From: a virus
Virus record (IMG/VR): IMGVR_UViG_3300046673_000055
Span: 1 to 21,673 of that record
DNA length: 21,673 bases
Direction: 5' to 3' (one strand)
The position numbers were made by a program, and so were the translations under genes. Of the stretch, positions 1 through 6,815 are shown piece by piece. The notes under the pieces were generated by a model. It was given only the letters and a program-made list of their open reading frames with translations, had not been told where the DNA came from and searched no databases. Numbering within the stretch: the stretch's first letter is position 1; every line of letters begins with the position of its first letter.

Positions 1-1317
1 AAGCTCAAAGGCCGTAGTAGCTTTGTGTCCGTTTGCGTAGGTGTTGTTATTCCGCACAATAGCACCGTGCTCAATCACAAGACTGTACGCGAGAGTCAGA
101 TCGTCGCTCAGCGTGCAGTTGTTTCCTTCGATAACGTCTCCACTTCCATATACGTAGCCATTGGCAAGCACGTTGTATCCGCCGCCCGTGATACAATTCG
201 CGTAGGTTCCGCCCGATGTGATGTTATTCCAACCCACATGACCGCCAATCGGCGCAATTCCCGGCGCGGCTGGCCAGTATTGCAAGCCCGTGGTCTCCGC
301 TCCGTTGCCGCTTACGGTGATGGTGTTGTGGTCCAGATTAAACGCTGTCATTGTTCCCCTCATCAAAAGCGGAGTAGAGCCAGCTGTGACCGTATTCCAA
401 GTGAAGTGGAATCCCACTGTATACAAAGGTTGGATGCAGAAAGGAGTATACGTTGGCCAGCTATTACAGGTGATTGTGTTTCCGGTCAGAGTTACGTTGC
501 TGCTTAGTGTCGCGCCTGTCACATCGCCGATCACAAATAATTGGCCGGTATAACCATTCTGAATGAGCGTGCAGCCGCTCATTGTGAACCCATCGGCAGT
601 CACGGCGGGAACTACAATCATTCCGTTAGCAAGATTCGCGCCCAGAGTTAGTGTCGCTCCGGGGTTGCATTGCAAAGTCACGTTGGCCGCGTTGACTGTA
701 GCGGTACTGGTCAGCGTCTCTGAATAGTTCGATTGCAAGATAATTTTCGTATTGGCCGGTGCTGCGGCCAGCTTCGACGCAAGCGTGCCTGCTGATGCGC
801 TCCCACTCAGATACACTTCCGGCGCGAGCAGGTTATTGACCGCCCCGTTCGCCGTGATCGCGCCCGTACCTCCCTGTCCAGTAGAAACGACATTCTCCCC
901 ACCGAGGGTCGTGCCATTACCCGGATAGTAGGCAATCTGATTTATGGTTCCGGAACTCACCAGCCCGGAACCTCCCGAACAAATGTTGGGCATATTTTGA
1001 AAACCCTGCCCAGGGGACGAAACGGATTCTGAAACGCAGTAGTTCAAAGGCAGGTAATAGCTGTAGTTTCCGCTCGCATCCGCTGTCACAAGAGGAGGGT
1101 TGATCGGGGCAGTCAAAAGAGGGTCGGAATAAATCGTTGCCGCGAGGCCCGTGGCTGTGCTAGTTACACTCACTTTTGCATACGGAACTACCTGAGCCGA
1201 GACTCCTTGGGGGGCCCGAGCAAGAACTTGATTCAGGCGATGATAGCCGGTAGTGGCCTGAGAAAGTCCGGATAATGGACAAAAAATCAAGGCCGCGAGC
1301 AACAAAAACTTTTTCAT
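1..1317 (-). CDS. Tail spike/fibre with signal peptide, 3' end beyond window
   Basis: The frame is open from the ATG at 1317 to the window edge (439 codons, no stop), so the C-terminus is missing. Residues 1-20 look like a Sec signal peptide: MKK, a hydrophobic stretch, then LSQ. Residues 22-102 match the N-terminal part of the next gene upstream (1326-1841), for example TTGYHR, RAP, IYSDP and YYLPLNY. From about residue 150 the sequence has short repeating runs rich in N, T, G and V (such as LTGNTITC and VGWNNITSGG), typical of right-handed parallel beta-helix spikes and lyases. The role is inferred as receptor binding or polysaccharide degradation; no catalytic site can be assigned. A second ATG lies at 1320, but the SD AAGAGGA fits the 1317 start better. 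The repeated 15-bp motif sits inside the signal-peptide codons. Confidence 0.75.
   Translation of the reverse strand, partial: MKKFLLLAALIFCPLSGLSQATTGYHRLNQVLARAPQGVSAQVVPYAKVSVTSTATGLAATIYSDPLLTAPINPPLVTADASGNYSYYLPLNYCVSESVSSPGQGFQNMPNICSGGSGLVSSGTINQIAYYPGNGTTLGGENVVSTGQGGTGAITANGAVNNLLAPEVYLSGSASAGTLASKLAAAPANTKIILQSNYSETLTSTATVNAANVTLQCNPGATLTLGANLANGMIVVPAVTADGFTMSGCTLIQNGYTGQLFVIGDVTGATLSSNVTLTGNTITCNSWPTYTPFCIQPLYTVGFHFTWNTVTAGSTPLLMRGTMTAFNLDHNTITVSGNGAETTGLQYWPAAPGIAPIGGHVGWNNITSGGTYANCITGGGYNVLANGYVYGSGDVIEGNNCTLSDDLTLAYSLVIEHGAIVRNNNTYANGHKATTAFEL
1266..1280 (-). promoter_or_regulatory. Repeated 15-bp motif, site 1, within signal-peptide codons
   Basis: GTCCATTATCCGGAC on the minus strand, read as codons C-P-L-S-G in another frame than site 12. 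Lies 37-52 bases after the start codon. Confidence 0.85.
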
Positions 1318-1325
1318 CATTCCTC

Positions 1326-1841
1326 TTAATAGGGGGTAATAATTATGTCGAAGGTGGCACCAGACGTAGTGGGGTGCGTGACAGTAATGCTTCCCGCTGT
1401 TTTAGCCGACACATAGGTCGAAGTCAACATGGTCGCCGCTGAGGCGTTAGTCGGCTGCAAAGAAACGTGGCTTGTGCTTAAAATTCCGGAAAGAACTACG
1501 ACGTCCGTTGCGTTTCCAGTAGTAGTTAAAGAAGCGGCCAACGGTCCGTTTTGTACAACGTTAACTACTGTGAGTACCGCCCCGTTTGGGGAGGAAATTG
1601 TTTCAGTAACGGAGTAGTTCAGCGGAATATAGTAGTCATAATTCCCGTAGACATTGGTCGTAATCAACGCTCCGGAGATTGAAATAGACAGTCCGGGGTC
1701 TGAGTATATAACGGCCCCCGCCCCGGTTGACGTGAGAGTAACGTAGACCAAAGCCCCGGGAACAACCTGCTGTTCGATTCCAAACGGTGCTCTGGTTGTA
1801 ACGGACCCTATACGATGAAAACCTGTAGTAACAACTCCCAT
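1326..1841 (-). CDS. Short fibre-like virion protein sharing N-terminal domain with the spike
   Basis: 171 residues. Residues 5-85 are homologous to residues 22-102 of the following spike gene (shared TTG(F/Y)HR, RAP, VVP, IYSDP, GNY, Y(I/L)PLNY and SP), but there is no signal peptide. The C-terminal part (STYVSAKTAGSITVTHP, then a GATFDIIITPY tail) is beta-rich and resembles the end domain of phage fibre or decoration proteins. The SD AAGGAG lies 6 nt before the ATG and directly follows the stop of the upstream gene. I infer a minor virion protein using the same attachment domain as the spike, perhaps a short or alternative fibre. No enzymatic motif is seen. Confidence 0.7.
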   Translation of the reverse strand: MGVVTTGFHRIGSVTTRAPFGIEQQVVPGALVYVTLTSTGAGAVIYSDPGLSISISGALITTNVYGNYDYYIPLNYSVTETISSPNGAVLTVVNVVQNGPLAASLTTTGNATDVVVLSGILSTSHVSLQPTNASAATMLTSTYVSAKTAGSITVTHPTTSGATFDIIITPY

Positions 1842-1850
1842 GTTATCTCC

Positions 1851-2786
1851 TTAACCTCGTCCCTGCTGAGCCGTCATAGTTTGCCGCATCGAATTTATCT
1901 TGGAAGTAAGCCACAAATTCTTTTGGGTCTGGCTGAGCCCTTCTGAGACGGCAGCCAGATCAGTAAGAAACAACTGCATTGCTTCCTGGTTCCTCGGATC
2001 GTTGCAGTATTCTGCTCCCTTGGCGAAGAAACCTTCATTGACCAGATAGCTGAGATAGTCGGGGATCGGGACCCACGTCTGAGTTAAAGAACTGAATTGA
2101 GGAGCGGATTGCTGATAATCAACAACGACGTTGTAAACCTTGTCCGGGGCCGGAGTTATTCTAAAGGTGATATTTCCCGCTCCGTCGTCGTATTGAGCCG
2201 AGATTCTCGTCGGCTGATTGGGAAGCGTCTCCGCCCCCATGACCAACTCGTTCGATAGCTCAAAAGCATAATACCCGCTGCTCGGGTCATAGGCCACAGC
2301 TTTTTCAAGCCAACCGAAAGCGGGAAGAGCAACCTCGTAATCAGTTGTTCCGACTATGGTAACGAAGGTGGGAAGAGAAGGGGAACCCCCCACCCGGTTC
2401 CATCTCCAGGCAAACGGAGGGGCAAGGATAGTCTGCATTACCCAATCCGCGTTGGAGAAAGCCGGATCGGAGGATGTGAAGGTATTGACCTTCAGGTTGG
2501 TTCCGGTTCCTCCTGTGGTAGATATTCCGGTCGCCCCGTTGATGTACCCAACCCCGCCTTCTATGACAGCAAGAACAGTTACCGGGCCTGTTGATCCTCC
2601 CCCGCTAATGTTGGTAACCATCGCGGTTCCTTTGGTTCCTCCAGCAACGGTAATCATATCCCCAACCGTGTACGCAGTTCCGCCCGCGTTTACGGCCAGG
2701 CTAAACAGCGACGAAAACGTCAGCGGGCGATTATACAGAAATTGCTGGACCAAATTTATGGTCCGTTGGAGTTGGATTGTAGACAT
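1851..2786 (-). CDS. Virion structural protein with inserted Gly-rich beta domain
   Basis: 311 residues. The N-terminal helix (MSTIQLQRTINLVQQFLYNR) continues logically at ADWVMQTILAPPFAWRWNR (113-131). Between them, at about residues 28-102, lies a Gly/Thr/Val-rich module of the type Y-T-V-G-D...GG...GGVGY that looks like an inserted beta-sandwich. The C-terminal two thirds (YEVALPAF, FRITPAPDKVY, WVPIPDYLSYLVNEGF, then a helical end with DPRNQEAMQLFL) resemble uncharacterised structural proteins of environmental tailed phages. Its place next to the fibre genes suggests a tail, neck or head-tail junction component. The start is two bases past the previous stop (TAGCATG) with GAGG as SD. The exact role is unknown. 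Confidence 0.7.
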   Translation of the reverse strand: MSTIQLQRTINLVQQFLYNRPLTFSSLFSLAVNAGGTAYTVGDMITVAGGTKGTAMVTNISGGGSTGPVTVLAVIEGGVGYINGATGISTTGGTGTNLKVNTFTSSDPAFSNADWVMQTILAPPFAWRWNRVGGSPSLPTFVTIVGTTDYEVALPAFGWLEKAVAYDPSSGYYAFELSNELVMGAETLPNQPTRISAQYDDGAGNITFRITPAPDKVYNVVVDYQQSAPQFSSLTQTWVPIPDYLSYLVNEGFFAKGAEYCNDPRNQEAMQLFLTDLAAVSEGLSQTQKNLWLTSKINSMRQTMTAQQGRG

Positions 2787-2787
2787 G

Positions 2788-3207
2788 CTACCTCAGAGGA
2801 GGGATGATATTTTTAGGAAGGGTCTTGAGGAAGACCATCGTCAGCTTTTGGGTCTGCTGTTCTATGTCTTTATGGAAGATCGGGGCTGTTATTGTAGACA
2901 GATGTGGTTGCATCCAGTCTTGCAGAGGAGCTAGAAAAATATGAGCTACTTCGTGGGTAAGAAGACTGACTAACCTATCAATGTTTCCGTCTTGGAAGTC
3001 CTTTTGGGCGAGTTTATTGACACGAATAGTAGCCATTTGGTAGGGTGGAGTGACAACAATATGGGCATACTCTAAGTTGCCGGAATCACACTCCTCCGGC
3101 TCCTCTTCGAGGTGCTCAATAGATATTCTCCACCCAGATAGGTTGAAGTGCTCGGATAGGTTCTCTACCAGCTTAGTCAACCATTTTTCGTAGGTTACCT
3201 TCTTCAT
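2788..3207 (-). CDS. HExxH putative metalloprotein/metallopeptidase
   Basis: 139 residues with a clear zinc-metallopeptidase motif, HEVAH (H85, E86, H89), within SLLTHEVAHIFL, and a possible third ligand E116 in DIEQQTQKL. Before it come a helical N-terminus and two beta-like strands (WRISIEHL; ATIRVNKLA), as in small SprT/M78-like minimal proteases. Proteins of this size and pattern recur in phage structural regions without a known substrate. It could process a virion protein, loosen the cell wall or only bind metal. The SD AAGGGGG precedes the ATG, and the gene abuts the next one (stop TAG two bases before the ATG at 2786). The call rests on the motif only. Confidence 0.65.
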   Translation of the reverse strand: MKKVTYEKWLTKLVENLSEHFNLSGWRISIEHLEEEPEECDSGNLEYAHIVVTPPYQMATIRVNKLAQKDFQDGNIDRLVSLLTHEVAHIFLAPLQDWMQPHLSTITAPIFHKDIEQQTQKLTMVFLKTLPKNIIPPLR

Positions 3208-3217
3208 AAGCCCCCTT

Positions 3218-3832
3218 TTAGCTGTCGTGGAGGAACGAGTCTGCCATAGCCTGCGGGTAGTTCATCACCGTCCGCTTGCCCGCGCTAGAGGGTTTGCCAA
3301 ACTGCGGCTTTCTCCTCCACTCCATATAATCCGGGTCGAGGGGGGTAAGAATTTTCTGACAGATACTGCAAATCCCGAATTCGACTCCCACATCGTTGGT
3401 GTGCCATTGGAACGAGGTTCGACCCTGAAGGTCCTTGAATCCCTCGCCAATCTTGTTGCTTCCCGCGATGTGCTCGCAGATACCATGCAGGTACGCATCG
3501 TTTCGCTTCTTCATCTTTTCCAGATCAGTTTGACGATTCTGGAATAGCCGCTCATTTTCTTCGTCGGCTTCCTGCTTGCGAGACTTTAGGGGGGCTTTAG
3601 GCGTGGCCAGGTTGATGATGGCTTCGGCCAAGACTTTGTTGTTCTCTGCCTGAGATTTCTGGCCGTCAAGGAACTGCTTCTGCATTGAAGCCAGGAGGGT
3701 GAGCAGGGTGTCTTGGGTTAGTGGGGCCAAAGGAACGGGCGCTGCTTGGTTTTCAGCGGTCTCTGTGTTTTCAACGGATGTTGAAACGGCTTCGTCTACT
3801 TCTTGGTTCTTGCGAGGTCTTCCTGCGGGCAT
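3218..3832 (-). CDS. Unknown protein with basic N-terminus, coiled coil and CxxC
   Basis: 204 residues, not recognised. It begins MPAGRPRKNQ, an AT-hook-like GRPRK patch, followed by an acidic, low-complexity stretch (about 10-35), a helical/coiled-coil middle (about 40-115, rich in K, E, Q) and a C-terminal part with a CSIC cysteine pair and aromatic residues (FQWHTND, YMEWRRKPQFG). The single CxxC could be half of a metal site. The SD is AGGAG, 6 nt before the ATG; the TAG of an 11-codon mini-ORF overlaps it. Possible roles are DNA binding or assembly; nothing here decides between them. Confidence 0.6.
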   Translation of the reverse strand: MPAGRPRKNQEVDEAVSTSVENTETAENQAAPVPLAPLTQDTLLTLLASMQKQFLDGQKSQAENNKVLAEAIINLATPKAPLKSRKQEADEENERLFQNRQTDLEKMKKRNDAYLHGICEHIAGSNKIGEGFKDLQGRTSFQWHTNDVGVEFGICSICQKILTPLDPDYMEWRRKPQFGKPSSAGKRTVMNYPQAMADSFLHDS

Positions 3833-3841
3833 AGCGGTCTC

Positions 3842-3877
3842 CTAGTCAAATCCTGACTGACGGTGGGTTGCGTCCAT
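3842..3877 (-). CDS. Possible 11-residue relay peptide inside motif junction
   Basis: The 15-bp motif at 3872-3886 contains TAATG: the TAA ends the 231-residue upstream gene and the overlapping ATG opens MDATHRQSGFD. Its stop (TAG) overlaps the AGGAG SD of the next gene. This geometry would allow terminating ribosomes to move from gene to gene. It may be fortuitous, since the motif always contains ATGGAC in this orientation. Confidence 0.25.
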   Translation of the reverse strand: MDATHRQSGFD

Positions 3878-3886
3878 TATCTGGAC
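3872..3886 (+). promoter_or_regulatory. Repeated 15-bp motif, site 2
   Basis: GTCCATTATCTGGAC. It spans the stop codon of the 231-residue gene (TAA 3879-3877) and lies about 40 bases before the next main start (3832). Confidence 0.8.
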
Positions 3887-4572
3887 TTGTTGCGGCGGGT
3901 TTGAAGAGCCTTAAACCAACTGTTGTGTAGGTCACCGAGAGGGCGGCCAAACACCTCGTTGATTTTCTCTTCGGGGATGATGTCGTTTTCGATAAACCGG
4001 ATAAGCACAGACCGCCATCCGATTTTGGATACGCGGAGCATGATGTCTCGGGAGTCAAACTCATACTCTGAGTATTCGGGTAGATCGTCTCCGTAGAACT
4101 TGGGGAGAGTTACATATCCGATATATTTGAAGTCTCGGTCGTTCCAGTCATGGCGTAACCAACCGGACGTGGCATATAGAGCAACATCCCCCGCGATTCC
4201 ACCTTCTGTGATAAACAAACCAGGGTAGGCTTTGTGGAGCTTCGTTAAAAACTCTGAAGTAGACATCGACTTTCCACGCCTTGGTTTGCGGAGTTCGGCC
4301 TGATCCGGGTGTCTTTGTCTCTTCGTGGCCTCGGAACTGTAGTTCATTTCTCGAAGGCGGGAGGTGTGTTCTGCAATACTTAGACGAGGGGAACTTTTGC
4401 ACAACGGACACATTGGATCATAGCCGGACTTATATGAGGAGTTTCGGTCGAAGAACTTGTATTCGAGCAATCTCCTGCAACCGACACATTCCATTCCCCG
4501 AAGGTTACTGTCCGCCCCCGCCTCGTAGTTAATGACATCGAAATCGGATTCGATCAGACTTACTGCGCTCAT
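3877..4572 (-). CDS. Unknown protein with N-terminal zinc-ribbon-type cysteines
   Basis: 231 residues from the ATG at 4572. That start overlaps the previous stop as ATGA, which favours it over a codon 12 bases upstream. Two pairs, CVGC and CPLC, separated by about 25 residues with an intervening aromatic stretch, look like the zinc finger that opens many phage endonuclease-like and recombination-like proteins. The centre is basic (KRQRHPDQAELRKPRRGK). The C-terminal 120 residues (ITEGGIAGDVALYATSGW, IGYVTLPKFYGDD, a helical end) match no catalytic family I recognise. A nucleic-acid role is possible from the zinc site and basic linker, but not shown. Confidence 0.65.
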   Translation of the reverse strand: MSAVSLIESDFDVINYEAGADSNLRGMECVGCRRLLEYKFFDRNSSYKSGYDPMCPLCKSSPRLSIAEHTSRLREMNYSSEATKRQRHPDQAELRKPRRGKSMSTSEFLTKLHKAYPGLFITEGGIAGDVALYATSGWLRHDWNDRDFKYIGYVTLPKFYGDDLPEYSEYEFDSRDIMLRVSKIGWRSVLIRFIENDIIPEEKINEVFGRPLGDLHNSWFKALQTRRNKSR

Positions 4573-4829
4573 GCGGGCACCCAAATCTTAGGCTGCTCCG
4601 GCTTGTTCGGATCGGGGAAAGCCTCGTTCAGTTTGACTTCTATAGCTTTGACCGTCGCCTCCGCGAGTTGATTGTCTTCCGCGTTGTCTGCGTTGACTGC
4701 GATGTCTCGCTCAAGAGTAATCGAGCCGTCTTCGCCTTTTACGACCAAGGCTAGGACGTGGCCAATGACCCCGTCATAGTATTCGGTGTGGTCTATATCC
4801 GACGTTCCTACACCTATCGTGATTGCCAT
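4569..4829 (-). CDS. Unknown 86-residue protein
   Basis: Begins MAITIGVGTSDIDHTEYYDG and continues with alternating beta-like stretches (GHVLALVVKG, SITLERDIAV) and an acidic helix (AEDNQLAEATVKAIEVKL), ending in a Pro/Lys tail. No family recognised. An SD (GAGG) precedes the ATG. Its stop overlaps the following start (ATGA), so translation is probably coupled. The 15-bp motif lies 13 bases upstream of the start codon. Confidence 0.65.
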   Translation of the reverse strand: MAITIGVGTSDIDHTEYYDGVIGHVLALVVKGEDGSITLERDIAVNADNAEDNQLAEATVKAIEVKLNEAFPDPNKPEQPKIWVPA

Positions 4830-4981
4830 TTTACCTCACTTAGTCCATTATTCGGACAAACTTCTTGTCTTGGAAATGCTTTTGACGCACCACACGCACA
4901 CCACAGAATAATGACCAGATACGGGGGCCCAGCCGTTTGCCAGCGGACCTCCGAATCGTAAGTGTGAGTGTGTTTTGTCAC
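4814..4981 (-). CDS. Probable small protein, GTG start
   Basis: A 55-residue frame starting MTKHTHTYDSEVRWQ (GTG at 4981, seven bases after the stop of the upstream virion gene), with a hydrophobic VIILWCACGASKAFPR segment carrying a CxC. It fills an otherwise empty gap and overlaps the next gene by 16 bases. The composition (His and Cys spaced as H-T-H ... C-A-C-G) resembles small phage proteins that may bind a metal. The SD is weak (GGAG about 15 bases upstream), so translation may be coupled. The 15-bp motif lies inside this frame (codons for C-P-N-N-G-L). Confidence 0.45.
   Translation of the reverse strand: MTKHTHTYDSEVRWQTAGPPYLVIILWCACGASKAFPRQEVCPNNGLSEVKWQSR
4843..4857 (+). promoter_or_regulatory. 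Repeated 15-bp motif, site 3
   Basis: GTCCATTATTCGGAC, 13 bases upstream of the start at 4829. Confidence 0.8.
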
Positions 4982-4987
4982 GGACCG

Positions 4988-5989
4988 TTATAATCTCTCC
5001 AAGCAAAAATCTCGGAGTGTGATTGTGTTTGAGGAGGAGGCGAACCCGAAGGTTACAGCCCCCGCGAAAGCTAGGTCAGAAATGGCCAAGGCGGACGTAA
5101 CATTGGTGACTACGGTCGGGCCTGTGAAGAACTTCGACGTTCCAAACCCAATGACCGATGTATACGAACCGGACAGGACTTGAGACGTAATGTCCCACTG
5201 CAACGTGGCCTCGATCTCAAAGTTGAAAGCACCGCCCGTCGGGCCGATAACCCTCGTCGCTCCGGTTGTTGCCAGGGCGCTGTTTAGTGTAGTCGTTCCC
5301 TGATACAGCTTGATGGTCACATAGGTTGTTGCGGCAGTCGGCAGGGCCCCACTTGGACTAATGGACCCAAGGTCTGTGTAGGTGGTTACCGCCCCCACGG
5401 TGGCAATCTTTTGCTCGGCTCCCGTGGTGCGCCCGTAGATCACATAACCAGTCGCGCCCGCTACAGCGCCCCAGGTCACGGTCATTGTGTGCGTTCCGGT
5501 CACAGTGGCGCTCGTTGCTTGAGAAGTTTCCGCAGAGGCGAGGGAGGTTCCACCCTGAGCGTTGATGGCAGCTATCCGATAGTAATAAGTAGTGCCGTCA
5601 GCAAGACTTCCACCAGTGTCCGCCTGGGTAAACGTACTGTTTACCGGAGTAGCCAATTGTGTGGCAGCGTTGCCTATTCCAGAAATCCGGACACGGAACG
5701 GACGACCATCCCACGAGTATTGAGTGAAGGGGGCGTTTCCTTCTCCGGACGGAAGACCGTAGTCTTGTCCGGAACGACGAAGCACGGCGACGTTGGCATT
5801 GGTGTCTATGGGAGCCCGGGCTCCCGAACCGTAAGCCCCGCGAGGAATGGGGAGAAAGAAGTTGCCGGTTCCCGTGTCAGTGCTGATAGTCAGTTGGGTC
5901 TCCGCCGCTGTTGAGACGGTTTGGGCCTGAAACTGATTTCGTGCCGTGCCGCTCCGAGAAAACCCGACGATAGAATTTGCGTTTGCCAT
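4988..5989 (-). CDS. Virion protein paralogue with inserted FN3-like domain
   Basis: 333 residues. It is a paralogue of the gene just upstream (6024-6737): both have MAN-N start, SGTA+NQF, YGLPSGE, SWDGRPFRVRI, KLYQG/NLYQG, FTGPTVVTNV and a similar end (TLRDFCLERL versus SIREFVVDKL). Compared with that paralogue, residues about 112-219 are extra: GTTYYYRIAAINAQGGTS and VTWGAVAGATGYVIYGRT are the strands of a fibronectin type III-like fold. I infer a surface-displayed capsid or tail protein whose FN3 domain faces outward to bind cells or glycans. The SD is AAAGGAT, 5 bases before the ATG. Confidence 0.75.
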   Translation of the reverse strand: MANANSIVGFSRSGTARNQFQAQTVSTAAETQLTISTDTGTGNFFLPIPRGAYGSGARAPIDTNANVAVLRRSGQDYGLPSGEGNAPFTQYSWDGRPFRVRISGIGNAATQLATPVNSTFTQADTGGSLADGTTYYYRIAAINAQGGTSLASAETSQATSATVTGTHTMTVTWGAVAGATGYVIYGRTTGAEQKIATVGAVTTYTDLGSISPSGALPTAATTYVTIKLYQGTTTLNSALATTGATRVIGPTGGAFNFEIEATLQWDITSQVLSGSYTSVIGFGTSKFFTGPTVVTNVTSALAISDLAFAGAVTFGFASSSNTITLRDFCLERL

Positions 5990-6023
5990 TTTTTATCCTT
6001 TGTCCTTGATTTTCAAAGAGTTA

Positions 6024-6737
6024 CTAGAGCTTGTCCACCACAAATTCCCGAATCGAGATAGTGCTGGAGGCGGCGTTGCCGAGAGTTACGGAGGCGAGGA
6101 AAGACAGAGTTGCGCTGGTCATAGAGCCTACAACGTTCGTAACAACTGTGGGACCTGTGAATTGAGACGTGGTGCCTCCCGCGATGTTGGACGTGTAGCT
6201 TCCGGTCAGAACGCCGGAGGTCAAATCCCACACCAAGGTCGCTTCGATCATAAAGTTAAAGCTGACATTAGAGCTACTTTGCGCAATGGCGTAAGCCGCG
6301 CCCGTGGTTCCGATAGCGTGATCGCTGGCCAAGGAGGCAGAAGTTCCCTGATACAAATTGAAGATCAGAGTCTGGGCCGCGTTGTGGCCCGCCGTTCCTA
6401 CGCCGCAGATACGCACCCTAAACGGACGACCGTCCCACGAACCGACAGCGCCAGAGGCGTTGCTGGACGAGAATTGATCGTTAGTTTCTCCCGAAGGCAG
6501 CCCGTATTCGCGGGCGGAGCGTTCGATGACGGCGAAGTTAGCATTGACATCCAAGCCCGTGCTGGACCCCAGAATGGACCCGCCGCCGGGAACAACCACG
6601 AAGCAAGTTGTGGTTCCGGCATCGGTGTTAAGGAGCAACGCGGTTTCAACGGTCGTTGCTACTGTTTGAGTTACTGGGAATTGATTCTTGGCGGTTCCGC
6701 TTGCGGTATAGCCCGCACAAGTATTAACGTTTGCCAT
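6024..6737 (-). CDS. Virion protein, FN3-free paralogue
   Basis: 237 residues, beta-rich with many T, S, G and V. It shares its full length with the downstream gene except for that gene's FN3 insert. Landmarks are YGLPSGE (about 78-84), SWDGRPFRVRI (100-110), NLYQG (127-131) and FTGPTVVTNV near the C-terminus. There is no signal peptide. Its position downstream of the capsid gene fits a head decoration, head-fibre or tail protein. The SD AAAAGGAT lies 5-6 bases before the ATG; the 15-bp motif lies 57 bases upstream. No function is recognised beyond structural. Confidence 0.7.
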   Translation of the reverse strand: MANVNTCAGYTASGTAKNQFPVTQTVATTVETALLLNTDAGTTTCFVVVPGGGSILGSSTGLDVNANFAVIERSAREYGLPSGETNDQFSSSNASGAVGSWDGRPFRVRICGVGTAGHNAAQTLIFNLYQGTSASLASDHAIGTTGAAYAIAQSSSNVSFNFMIEATLVWDLTSGVLTGSYTSNIAGGTTSQFTGPTVVTNVVGSMTSATLSFLASVTLGNAASSTISIREFVVDKL

Positions 6738-6793
6738 GTTTTTATCCTTTTGTGATTTGGGTTACACCCGGCGGAAATGCCGAGGAAAACGTT

Positions 6794-6808
6794 GTCCATT
6801 ATCCGGAC
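6794..6808 (+). promoter_or_regulatory. Repeated 15-bp motif, site 4 (longest stem)
   Basis: GTCCATTATCCGGAC. Flanking bases extend the inverted repeat to 7 bp each side (GTTGTCC and GGACAAC around a 7-base centre, 6791-6811). Lies in the gap before the start at 6737. Confidence 0.85.
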
Positions 6809-6815
6809 AACTAGC

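Noticed and set aside
6794-6808. Reading GATAAT within the motif as a sigma70 -10 box
   Set aside because: No -35 element at the right distance in the copy examined, and four copies point the wrong way.
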